Assembly (NCBI GenBank): GCA_025618425.1
Contig: CM046849.1
Coordinates: 33,220,336-33,284,335 of the forward strand
Reading direction: 5' to 3'
DNA: 64,000 bases
Origin: Heliocidaris tuberculata
Taxonomy: Eukaryota > Echinodermata > Echinoidea > Camarodonta > Echinometridae
Under the pieces are notes generated by a model, which saw only the letters and a list, made by a program, of their open reading frames with translations, was not told the origin of the DNA and did not search any database. Shown piece after piece: positions 11,644 through 22,900 of this stretch (positions are counted from its first letter, which is position 1; every line of letters starts with the position of its first letter). The position numbers and the translations under genes are program-made.

Positions 11644-11793
11644 CTGGGCCGTCTTGCATAAAAAGTTGCGATTAAACGCAACTCAAAAAATTAAACGCAA
11701 GTCCAAAATACGCGATTCTGATTGGTTGAAAATCAAGTTGTGTTTAATTTTTTGAGTTGCGTTTAATCGCAACTTTTTATGCAAGAGGGCCCT
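11644..11793. mobile_element. MITE with long inverted repeats (TTGCATAAAAAGTTGCG family)
   Basis: A 150-bp palindrome. The left arm GGCCGTCTTGCATAAAAAGT, continuing TGCGATTAAACGCAACTC, pairs with the right arm ending TTTTTATGCAAGAGGGCCC. The arms are about 57 bp with few mismatches around a short loop (GATTCTGATTGG). CCTGG occurs at both ends and may be a target duplication. It is non-coding. Confidence 0.85.
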
Positions 11794-12818
11794 GGTATAC
11801 AATCTGGTCCTTATAATAAGGAGTTTGGCTTCTTTACAAGTAACCCAATTATCAAATTCATGAACTCGTTCATTGCTTGGCTAGACCATTAAGATCTAAT
11901 ATTTTGAAGATAGTGAGCATTTAACCACAAGCACAATGAGAGGTTTTGGGTTATTACACTGTTTAATGCAGACATACAGTACTGCCAATACTTCGTGGAC
12001 TATTTCTTTACCGCCCCATGTTGTCAAAATACCAATTAGTTGCTATCCATCGCATCAACCGAACCCAGATTGGAAGAGGAAGTAGGCTTTTTGATCTCGT
12101 TGACACAACCTCTCATCAAGTTCAAGGTCTCGACTAATCCACAATGACAAATTTGTTTTACAATATGACTTCAATATGGCAATCCAGCCTAATCCCAGTG
12201 TCAAGTACCAACTGCTTCCTGTGAGGGAGATATTTATATGTCAGAGGTCATGCGCACCGGAAATGGCCGATGATAGCCGTAATAGCCGGTGTCTATGGAC
12301 GGACGTATCACATAGAGAAACTCGATCAAGGATGCTGGCATGTTAAAGAATAATCATAAAAGTGATAATTTATTGATTCCTGTTTGGTTTTATAAATAGA
12401 TTATCTTGCTCAAGAAGCGGTTGTCGTGACAAACTTGTTTTGTTTTTTTAAACTAAAGAGGCAACAAGTTGTGTTGTCAAACAAAAGTCGGTTGAAATAC
12501 AAGAGAATAGATATTATGGCAACGAGGGGTGAAAGGGAATAATAAAGAAAAAAAACAAACAAACAGAGACAGGTCTCAGAGGAACCCTTGTATCAAAACA
12601 AGAGTTGATTTGTTCTAAGACGACGTCTTTTATCATTGACCACAGTTAAGAAAAGTTGGGGAATAACATTTCATTTTGTTGAAAGGGGGCCAGGGGCACT
12701 TCTGCTTCTTCTCATTGTGCCGGATCTCTGTGTTTATATGAGTGATGTGCTAAATATACACGAGATCTGTTAACTTATTGAGTTAATTTTGTATATATTT
12801 TGTTTTTCTTTGTGACAG
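11794..12818 (+). other. Sequence upstream of the GPCR exon (intron)
   Basis: Because the exon at 12819 starts with a 3' splice site and lacks TM1-TM5, this must be intron of the GPCR gene if the gene is intact. I found no upstream exon here or further left. Confidence 0.45.
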
Positions 12819-13251
12819 GATTTCTTGCAAGGCTCCTCCCTCGAAGCAGAACGGAACAAGTAACAACAATCCCCCGCGAATCAACCACTCAGCTTCAATC
12901 ACCTCATCGCACAGCTCACTCAGAGGACGCCAGCTACGACGACAGGTGGAAATCACCAAAAACCTTTTCTACGTCGTCTGCGCGTTTCTCATCTGCCTGA
13001 CTCCTTATAGCGTCTGTCTTTTGTACGACGATAGCGACCCATTCGTCCCGTACGCCGCCGCCATCGTCTTCTGTAACTCGTGTATAAACCCCATCATTTA
13101 TGCCACAAAGCATCCATATTTCAAGAGGGTGTTCAAATGTATTCTGACCTGCAAATGCAGCGACATTCCTGAGGCTGCTGACGTCATTAAGAGGGTATCG
13201 AAGAAGACGAAGAATTGCTCGGGATGCCGGTCGACCACGTATGAGATGTGA
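12819..13251 (+). CDS. Rhodopsin-class GPCR, last coding exon (TM6-TM7 and tail)
   Basis: A T-rich tract ending TTTCTTTGTGACAG precedes the exon at 12819. One base completes the codon of the preceding exon, then about 143 codons run to TGA at 13249-13251. The first 45 residues are a Ser/Asn/Pro-rich third intracellular loop ending RGRQLRRQVEITKN, the basic run that enters TM6. TM6 reads LFYVVCAFLICLTPYSVCLL, with CLTP at the place of the usual CWxP switch. TM7 carries NSCINPIIYA, the NPxxY motif, followed by helix 8 (FKRVFKCIL) and a Cys-rich tail that could be palmitoylated. These are class A hallmarks; the ligand cannot be told, and invertebrate moody/Tre1- or melatonin-like receptors are the closest look-alikes. 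The exons for TM1-TM5 are not seen. Confidence 0.85.
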
Positions 13252-15310
13252 CAAAGAAAGGAGACCAAACCGCTACCAAAAGAGCAAAATGTATGATACT
13301 GACTACACAATAGAATAATGTAAAATGAACCATTTCTTCTCAAGAGAAGAAATATTACATTTACCGCACATTGACTGCTCAGTGATCGTAAAATGAAAAA
13401 TGTCTTGTATGTGAGGAGAAGAATATATCATTTTTTTAAAGCAAATTAAAAAAAAAATTGCTCAGTGTTTGGCAGGGCTTTATAAATAAGTCAATGACTG
13501 CTCACATGATGACGTTATTTGAAAATCTAGCAGGTTGTGACGCCTGATAGAACACTGAAATCCTGAATGCTGATTAGAACGTAATGGGCAGACGAAACAT
13601 GGTGACAATATGAGAATGGAGCAATTTGACTCGTATGAACTGCAGAAATTCATTGATATGTTACCATGTTTCAGAAAGTTCAAATGAACTGCATTGAAAT
13701 TGCTGGATGTACCGAACTAGCATAACCTTGATTAGAGGTTCAGGAAAATAAATGTTCATGGGAATAACAACTGATGTACAGGTTTTTTTTGGTCAATTCA
13801 CGAACATTATGGAACATGATATTGCATTGACTTTTGTGACTTGTCTAGATTTTTGAAGAGCGTTCTCAAAATATTGCTGTTGAAAAAAAGAGAAAATGAT
13901 ACCAGGATTAATTCGACGGGATGTCTTGGTTGTTGGATTTAATCAACTAATAGGTTAAGTTTGTACATGTGCTTATAGCATATTACGTCTAATAAATGTA
14001 TTTTTCTGCTTCTTTTATTTATATATGGGAATGGATCGGAGAACAAGTTTAAAGACTTCGTAACGATGGTAACGCATTGTATGTATGAATGTGTTTATTC
14101 AGCAATAGCCCCTAAAAGTATACAGCAATGAGTTTCCATAATCGATGTTCAATTCCTTAAAAAACTCCTTTTATAGATCATAGTAACGTCAATCTATAAG
14201 CATTTTATAAATATACTTGCCGAAATGTTGTTAAATGTAGATTAGTTAACAATAAAGTAACTTATAGTGCCCGTTGTTGCCTTAAAATGATAAGATGAAA
14301 TTCAGTCTCTTCTTCCATACTTACTTTTTCATGTTTTTACAAAGTTTTCTAAACAATAAAGTGTTATCAGCGTGACGTAATTTTCAGCAGGTTTGCAGAC
14401 CAAACTGAAGTTATTTTTCTACACTGTTCCTCGTATCATCTAGTGCAACCAGTTTGTTTAATTCCATTTGTCTATACAAACATCATTCACCTAACGTCAA
14501 CTTGGTCTAATTCATGGTTGATCTAATTTATTGGTCTATATTTTTTTTTGTGATAAAAATGTTGGCAGGGGACTTCGTATTGATGTACTTCAATGTTAAT
14601 GTAGATTAGTTGAGTAATTTTGAGTTTAAGGCTGGAAATGAATAAACGTAAGTTGTCCTATGGTGCCTTGAAAATAATCGAATGAAATAAAATCTTCTTC
14701 AGCTTTTGTCTATGCAGTTTTTACACACCTTTTCTAACGATATAGTATGTTATGCCTATGTGTGACGTTACTTCAAAAGGTTGGAGGACCAAACTTAAGC
14801 CATTTTTCTACATCGTAATTCTCGTGTATGTACAAATCTGTTTAAAGTGACAGTAAACTGAAGCTCCTAGATAGTGCCATCTTAATAACAGGATTGAAAA
14901 GTGTCTGTGCCTCTCATTTTCCCATCATGCCTCATTCTAGTTTGTAGAAGCTTAGAATGTAACTGCAGGCAATTTTCCACATTTGCAAAGTCCAAAATAA
15001 AAATTTAAAATATAAAATGTGCCTATTATCCAAACAAGCTTTTTGTTAAAATTCAGAACAAAATGAAATTCATTTTCCAATTATAATTATAATAGCCGTC
15101 ACTGTAAGATGGCGCTGTTTAAGTTTTACCAGTTTAATGCCACTTTGAAATCCAGCTCATCTATTGCCATTTGTCTCCTCCCACTTCCTGTCCTAGTATA
15201 CCATCAATCTCAGCCTTGTCTTTCGTGTCTTATGAAGTATGTACTTTGTGATTAATCCTCACTATGCATCTCCATTCTATCATAATCTAACCAATCGCAA
15301 TTCTTAATAA
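13252..15310. other. 3' flank of the GPCR with a diverged tandem duplication
   Basis: The probable 3' UTR begins at 13252, and candidate AATAAA signals occur at about 13747 and 13990. No other gene is visible. A diverged duplication at 14222-14830 is listed separately. The 14440-14560 stretch has GGTCTA/TAGACC words that recur at 16180-16340. Confidence 0.45.
14222..14830 (+). repeat. Diverged direct duplication, units about 370 bp apart
   Basis: The blocks at 14222-14450 and 14595-14830 share an ordered set of words: ATGTAGATTAGTT, then an AATAAA-containing stretch, then a GTGCC..TTG..AAAATGAT-like stretch, TTTTTACA..TTTTCTAA, GTGACGT, and GGACCAAACT..AAG..ATTTTTCTAC. Divergence is substantial, so the event is old. 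Confidence 0.6.
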
Positions 15311-16159
15311 AGCCCACCATACACCTTACGATCTGACTACGATCCGATTCGGGAAGAATTGGCAATAGCATTTCATTTCAAAATTTAAACATGTAAATTC
15401 TATATACACTATCTGCGTAAACGAAAACGGATAAAAAGGGCAGTTTTTCAGCATTAGGCGCGTAATCCGGGTTACGCGTTTAGGGTATCAAAAACAGCAA
15501 AAATCAAGAAAAAAGGGTATCAAATTCAGAGGTGATAAGAAGAAGATCTGTGGAAAGGAGGGGGGGGGGGGGGGATATGGTTCGGTAATGTGTTCCAAAT
15601 CAGGTTAAATTTCTTTTACGGTCCTTTTTGGCTAAAAAAGGTCTGTGATAATGATATAATCCTCAAATAGGATGTAGAATACCACGCAAGATGTAAAATC
15701 GCCGTTTAGGGTATAAAAATCAGAGATGTTAGACGGGTTTCCATGTTTAGGGTATCAAAACTCCTCCTACTGCAATCACCGTTTAGGGTGCTTTTCAGAA
15801 AGTGATTTACGCGGATGATGTAAAGGTCTCAATGAGACAAGCCCCCCCGGGAATAGACCTAATGAAATCGTAATTTTGGGGGGTTAAAAGCTTCCTCGTA
15901 GGAGGAAAAGCTAAATCGGCTCCGAATCGTAGTGACGTCAGATTATTTGCGCGACTGTCTCCGATTCGTAGCCGATTTGGCCTTTATTCCGAATAGAAAT
16001 CTGACAGTGCACTAAAATTTATATTGTAGTATTTGCATTATTATTCAGAATCTCAATCAAGAATATTATGTTTGTTTAGAATTCAATATCTAGGCCTAAT
16101 TCTATTGTGATTTCTTCGAAAATCGGATCGCAGTCGGATCGTATCATGTGCGGTGGGCT
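15311..16159. mobile_element. Non-autonomous PIF/Harbinger-like element D (849 bp)
   Basis: The left end AGCCCACCATACACCTTACG, continuing ATCTGACTACGATCCGATT, pairs with the right end AATCGGATCGCAGTCGGATC, then GTATCATGTGCGGTGGGCT. Arms are about 45 bp. TAA flanks both sides (15308-15310 and 16160-16162). The interior repeats GTTTAGGGTATCAAAA several times and contains a poly-G tract near 15560. It has no transposase. Its AGCCC terminus is shared with the elements at 42211 and 57356. Confidence 0.85.
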
Positions 16160-16162
16160 TAA

Positions 16163-17396
16163 GATGGGACCCCGTCAACTTGGTCTGGATTCCTGTTAAG
16201 TTTGTCTGATTTTCATTTTGCCCGTTCGTCTATTTATATTTACGGAATATTACACCATGCAACCTGTCGAATAGTGTATGAACTGGGTCTAGAGTCTAGA
16301 CAAACTGGGTTTAGACGAACTGGGTATTGGTGTTAGACCAAATGGCAATAAATTCGTGTCTGATATGTCTTGTTTATGGTAACAACATGTCGGGGGATGT
16401 GATATGTTTTTGTTTAGATTTGGGATACTCTCATCTCTCGATGATTTCTGGACTCTGGATTGAAGTATGGGGGGGGGGGGGGGAAGAAGAAGAAGAAGAA
16501 AAAAAAAAGATTGATTATGGTTTTGGAAAGTCAGACCCTCAGGAAAACATGATATTTTCTCTGCAACGCTCTGGAAGTAAAAAAAAAGAAAGAAGTAAAT
16601 AAAGAAATGTTAACTCTCTGTTTCAATGCCTTGCCATCTGTCATTTCCTCAAGGTTGTGCGCATGTATTGATAATCATTTTTAGAGAGTTTGTCCGATCA
16701 TTTATGTAGAGGTATTCTTGAGCTCTTGTATTGTCGGAAAATACTGTATAAAAATTAGGGAATCAAACGAAACTTAGCCTGAATTTTAAAGAGTGAAAAT
16801 AAGTGGCATGTGGCAAACAATAGTAGTGAAAATAATATCGTAGAAATTCACTTAAAATCTAAACGTTAGAACTGGATTATGAAAAGAACTCTTATACTTT
16901 TACGAAGCACTGATGCTAAGTATCCCTTTTCTGTAACAGAACGGTGATGGTATTTCAACTTTGTTTTGAAAGCATAACGGTTAAAGAACAACCCTTTGTT
17001 ATTGTATATGTACATGGCTGTGTAATGAATGTTGTGTATATATGATATTTAATGTATTATGTGTATTACGTGAATTGTTCTCAATGTTCTAGACATGTAT
17101 TGTTTCTGTAACGCAAGCGATATACAATAAAAGAACGTTTTACATCATTCATTTCATATTTCGTCTGTATTTCACAAACTATATTACATAGAGAGTAGAC
17201 ATAATATTTACAGTAAAAGTACAAGAAAGCAACAACAACGTACAAAATATACAAAATATTTCAATTTACTTTGCAATTTACTTCTCAGTACCACTGCCGA
17301 AGTGAAGAAAGAATAACAACACTCTTCACTAAACACCCCCGATACTAAAATCTCTGAGACGTTCGATTTCATACATTTCGGGTGAATTTTCGGAGA
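16163..17396. other. Unannotated interval
   Basis: No supported gene. It contains a poly-G tract at about 16469-16482 followed by an A/G-rich run. Confidence 0.4.
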
Positions 17397-17729
17397 CCAG
17401 GGGGGGGGGGGGTATTTCATAAAGCTGTTCATAAAGTTCATAAGGAATGACTTAAATATGACAAGCCAAATGTGATGCTCAATCATTTTTAACTGAATCA
17501 ACTATAGTTGAACTGTGTAGTTGTAGATTTACATTCTTATTACAACAAACATTTTCAATGCAAAGTATGTTTTTTGTCATAATTTAATTGAGGTTACTGT
17601 AAAGAGACTACAGTCACACTTTGTTAAAACATCAGGAAAAACTTTGGGCATCCTACCTGGCACTTTATATTCAAGTCATTCGTAAAGTCATGCGTAACTT
17701 TACGAACAGCTATATGAAACACCCCCCTG
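17397..17729. mobile_element. MITE with GTTTCATAAAGCTGTTCATAAAG-type ends
   Basis: The left GTATTTCATAAAGCTGTTCA, continuing TAAAGTTCATAAGGAATGAC, pairs with the right AGTCATTCGTAAAGTCATGC, then GAACAGCTATATGAAACACC. Arms are about 55 bp with several mismatches around a 200-bp interior. The left end abuts a poly-G run (17401-17412) and the right end has CCCCCC, so the original terminus was probably C/G-rich. Confidence 0.75.
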
Positions 17730-18121
17730 ATGTACTGACCTATCAGTATACTGTATTCAGCTACATGTATATCTGGATGAGAAACGAGTCGAGTTCGAGC
17801 TACAATAGACCGCGTCGGTAATGTATTTAAATTTTATACATACTTTTCAAACAAAGGTTATCAAGAACAACCTTTGCTTTCCCGAGGCTTGCCGGACATA
17901 GCAACAAGTAATGTATGCAAACTGGATTCCAAGTATCGATGGTCATTTATATAAAAAAAAAAAGAAAAAAAAAACAGGTTAATGGAATAGCTCGTCACTG
18001 GGTGCTCAGAAAAGAAATGAGCATAAATTTGAATACGTTACAGAACCGGTTGTTAGACTTTTCAGCATTGATTGTAACAGCATTGGTGATCGTTGTCAAT
18101 AATGCAGTAAGGTACATGGGT

Positions 18122-18176
<55 letters not shown>

Positions 18177-19837
18177 TTGATAGTTTATGTCCAATTTAGT
18201 TTTTCGGACACAAAAGTAATGTAGGGCCATCATTTCCTTATTATATTCCCCTAAATGTTGAATACATTAGAAATATGAAGGCTTTCCAGGAAAAAAAAGG
18301 AGTATTGAAAAAAAGAAGAAAAGATGAACAATATCAAAGTCCTCCTGGCAAGAATCGAGTTCCTAACCCTAAACCTTACCTAAAACTCGATCGCAAAACT
18401 GGAGCAAATTTCTCCAGACATGTCAAAGAAAATGTATCAAATCACCCAGTTTAATGTGAAGATGGCGCTATTCAGAAATTCACATTATCTGCCTCAACTC
18501 AACATCCTGTAAAGTATCACACAGCGTAATATCTATGAGGGGCTTTATCTGAAAACGGGGTTTTTGACAATTTTGCATTTTTTTTATAGATATTTATTTT
18601 CTTACAATAACCTGCAAATCACGTTTCTTTATCTCAATTAAACACCTCGGTCGTTTTCATTTCAAATTTTAGAGGAGTTACATCTCTGTCTTTTATACAC
18701 TGAATATAACTTGTGAAACTAACTTTTGTCAATGAATTTACATAAAAGTTAACAGAACAGGTGATTCTATTCTTTTTTTCACTTTTTACCACTCTTAATT
18801 CACATTTGCGTTCCTATTCGATCCTTTTTAGTAGAAACTTTATCATATATGTCTGGTACTATTTTATTTTATTCTTTTCTACAAAATTAATGTACATAAT
18901 GTACATATTCCTTTCATGATGTCGTTATGCTGTTAATAATAATTTGCAAACTCCAATCATTAACATTCTTGAAAGGTAGATATTTCCTTTCCCCCTCTTT
19001 CATATTTGATTTTAACCCTTTGTCTACGGGAACTGGGTCATCCCTGTATTAAACATGTTAAGCCTTTCAAGACAATTGATCACATTTTGTGGTTTGGCTC
19101 AGTAACTTTTGCTTCAGAGCCCTAAAAAATTTACCAGATGCATGAGTAGAAAGGGCAAAAAATTTCTGCAAACACTGTGTCCATCTTTGTTGCATGACCA
19201 TATTTCGTTTGATGCCAGGAATTTTAAAAAGGAGAATAAGCTTTAAAATCCTTAAATTGGCAACCCTTCAAGAGGTTCAAAATCATTGTTTTTTTAATCC
19301 ATATTGGCAACTTTTTCAACTTTTCGACAAAGTTCCTAACCATGAATATTGTTTTCAAAGGCATTACATTTTATTAAAACCATGTAGGACTAAAAGAAAA
19401 ATATTATTGTTGCCAATTTGAAGAACAAAATGCGATCAATAATTTAGCCCTTAAATAATTCCTGTCCTTAAAGGGTTAAGCCTATGGGAATTACAGAATT
19501 CAGTAGTCATTGGGTTAAATACCCTTATACTACAAAATAGAGTGCAATATCTTTACTTCAAACACAGTCCTTCCTCTCTTGTTTATCGAGTTTTACTGGA
19601 TTATTTCGATAACTGTGAAAAGCATATGCATTTTAACAGAGTGTTTTTGCATACTCTTCTGCAAAGGCAAAAGAGGATATGGAACTTATGCAATCTGTTT
19701 TATGTTGCCTTCTTTCCCTCTCTGTCTTTTTCCCTCCCCCTTTCTTTCTCTCTCTATCTCCCCTTCTCTCTCTCTCTTTGCCAATTAATTGAGTCGGTGG
19801 CACTCAGCAATGAAGCTATGCCACTGTCCGTCATGGA
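17730..19837. other. Intergenic, including probable NLR 3' UTR
   Basis: It holds a (GA)n tract at 18122-18173 and A/T-rich sequence. The 3' UTR of the minus-strand NLR gene should begin at 19837 and run downward. TTTATT at about 19369 gives AATAAA on the minus strand and is a candidate poly(A) signal some 465 nt after the stop. No other exon was found. Confidence 0.45.
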
Positions 19838-19945
19838 TTAGATGTCGTCTTTGCTGATCACTGTGAATGCACTCTCAAAGACATTGGTCGCCCATAAGAT
19901 ATCTTCTTCCAATTCCTCTTCGATGTCATCATCATAGCTAGCGGG
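19838..19945 (-). CDS. NLR exon 12 (acidic C-terminus and stop)
   Basis: 36 codons including TAA. It reads PASYDDDIEEELEEDILWAT, then a short hydrophobic/polar end. Acceptor TTAATCTGTTTAAG has a good pyrimidine context. Confidence 0.8.
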   Translation of the reverse strand, partial: PASYDDDIEEELEEDILWATNVFESAFTVISKDDI

Positions 19946-22900
19946 CTTAAACAGATTAAGAAAAACAGAATGCATGGATATAATTATAATAAGTAAAAAA
20001 TATAGAAAAATCTATTTGGTATGCAAGCGAACAAGATAGATAGGGGAGATAACCTCTTTATTCATGAGATGGTTGATAGTAATTAATTCATTTTTACCAT
20101 GTAGGCATAAGTGAAAATTTGAAGAAAATCACGATGGTAAATTACAGCTAAGATTAAAAGCTTAGACACCTCGATTTAGTAATCATTTATCTGAGACTAG
20201 ACTAAATGACGAAGGTTGATAAAACAAAGAATATAAGAGCATACATATTAAAACACATGCTAACACATGAAAGACAACAAAAATAATGACAAGATGACAT
20301 CGTGCATTTGTAAAGAGATTTAATAAATGAACTCATTCTCTTTTCAAACATCAAGAAAGATCAAGAAAACTTATTCAGCAGTTAATCATAGTGGTTGATT
20401 CTCTTAGTGCATTATCAATGATTAACGCAAAAGAATGGGGTAATTTAGTATTACCTTGCCATGTGTGAGAATGATCTCTAAGCTGCTCTGTGACGAAATC
20501 TCACTAGCCAATTCATCCACAGATGTAGACGTGGCGCAGCTAACCATTCTAGAGATGAAGGAAAAAAATACTTGAGAATTAAAAATAATAATATAAATTG
20601 ACATGGCTTTACCGAACCAAAATAGATTTTTAACATATTTTTTAGAATACTGTATCTCACATGTAAATCTATGACAACTTATCAAAGAAAATTGTATTGA
20701 TTCTTTAGAAAGAAAATCAAGAAAAACAAACAGTACCAATATATAGAAGCAGAAAACGTCCACGCAACATTTTGATCCGACTGGTTAAGCTTGATACTTG
20801 GAACCAAAAGTAACAAATGAAAAGTTCAATTTAAATGTATGATTTCTAGCTTTCTTCTGTACTTCGCTAGTCTTCAATTTCCAATTGATTAGGGAAATTA
20901 AATAATCTCAAAATTTGGTACATCTTTCCAATGTGTATCATAAAACAGAGGTGAAACATTTTGAGGGAGGGGGGGGGGGGAGTCAAACAAAATTTGTCAA
21001 CAAGCAAGGCAACAATATTTGTCCTCCAACTGACAGACAAAAAACATGTCTTATGATTTCAATTTCGAAGTCAGACTCAGATGTTCCTTCCTACATGTTC
21101 TAAAGAGTTTTAGCTGTTGTCTCCACTAAATTCGGTGTGACACTCCTTCCACCTTTAACAAATCTCTAGCAATGCTGCTAAACTTACGTCACTCTCTCGA
21201 GTCGACCATGTCTTTTCGCACTGTGCAGTATCGATCTCGCATTCTCATCTCCGATCATGATATCGCTTAGTGATAGTCTGCGCAGGTTGGTGGATGCTTC
21301 AATAGCATTACAGAGCCAGGTAGCATGCTCCATAGACACTGGCATAGGTGGCTCAACAGGTAGTAAGGGTTCTCTGACAGAAAATCATAGTAATCAAGAG
21401 TGAGGAGAATAAACATATACAATGGCTCATTGGAAAACTGGCAATTAAGCAATGGATTTTTGACACTACTGATTGTGCCTGCTTATGTTGTAAAAGAGAA
21501 GCTTTTAAAGACACACATTTAGCATCAAAATCATGAAAACTACAATATAGAATCAACCTATCGAAGTTATGTCTAAACATTAAGAAAAATTTATATACCA
21601 CTATTTCGGGCTCACCTTGTAAAATAATTATGTAAGTATATGTAATCATGAAGGGATAAAAGAAACAAAACAAACAAATAGCAAATAAGCAGCCGAACAA
21701 ACAAATAACATGGCAACAACCAACCAACCAAACAAACAAACAAACAAACAAAAACAGGAAAAATAGAAATGAATACTTGTATGCCTTGAGCGACAGGTGT
21801 TGTGTCTTGGGGAACTTCTTGATTATCTCGAGAGGATCTTTGGTGATTTCTTCTTGACAGAATTCAAGATGAAGTCTCTGAACATGAGGACACATGGTGT
21901 AGATACCACTCTCCATCACGGAGGATAAAGACTCATCATCTATGGCTAGAACCTCCACCTTGCTGGTTAGAGACCCTTCCTATCCAGCAAAAATCAATTA
22001 CAGAGAAGGTTGATCTTTGGGGATTTTTTTCTTGACAGAACTTAAGATGAGGTTACCAATCATCAAAAAATAGTTTTCTCTCTCTGTTAGCATGGTTAGA
22101 GGGTCCATGTCGTTATACTATATTCAAAATATGGGCTTCAAAATATTACTTCTATAAAGAGATATTGCAAGTTTAATTACACTATCTATAAGCGTAAAGG
22201 CGTCTCGTGAGTAGACTTATCGACACACCCCTACACGCTCGCCAAGATAAGGGCTCGCGCGGAACCCAACTCGGAGATCGGTTCCACGCGCGCACCTTCA
22301 TGTTACTAAACTGTTGATCTATAGAATGCCAGATAAATTTCTTTGAGGTTGATTTCATGCTTTCTAGCGATACACAAATTATTTTTTAAGGTGGTTGGTA
22401 CACTTTAAGATGAAATCTCTGAACATGAGGACACATGCATGGTATGGATACCACTCTTTATCACAGAGGGTGAAGACTCATCATCTAAACCTAGAACCTC
22501 CACCTAGCTGGTCAGAGATCCTTCCTTTATTAATCAGAATTAAGTCATTTGAATATTGCCAGTGTATCTTTAGGAGGGAAAGGTAAAATGAATCATGACT
22601 ATGACTGACACTCGATTCTCTTCCTATATCTGATAGGGACTATGAGCAACTACTTGGCATGCTTGATCGGATTTTACGAGAAGTGCAGAGGGTTTTCAAC
22701 GCAGGGACTTTTTGTAAAGGTGGGGGAGGGGGGGGGGGCTGTGCCCCTTTATTCCTTCACTGTTATAATGTGCAATGTTTAAAGTGAGGGGCATGGTTAA
22801 CTAAAAATCTCACATAGATGCATCCAATAACATTTCACATTCCCTACAACACACAAAACAATTGACGAGGAACGTTTTTGTCATCTACCTTTTGATTATT

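Noticed and set aside
22395..22586. Plus-strand ORF of 63 codons
   Set aside because: It is the antisense of the decayed NLR exon 9 copy.
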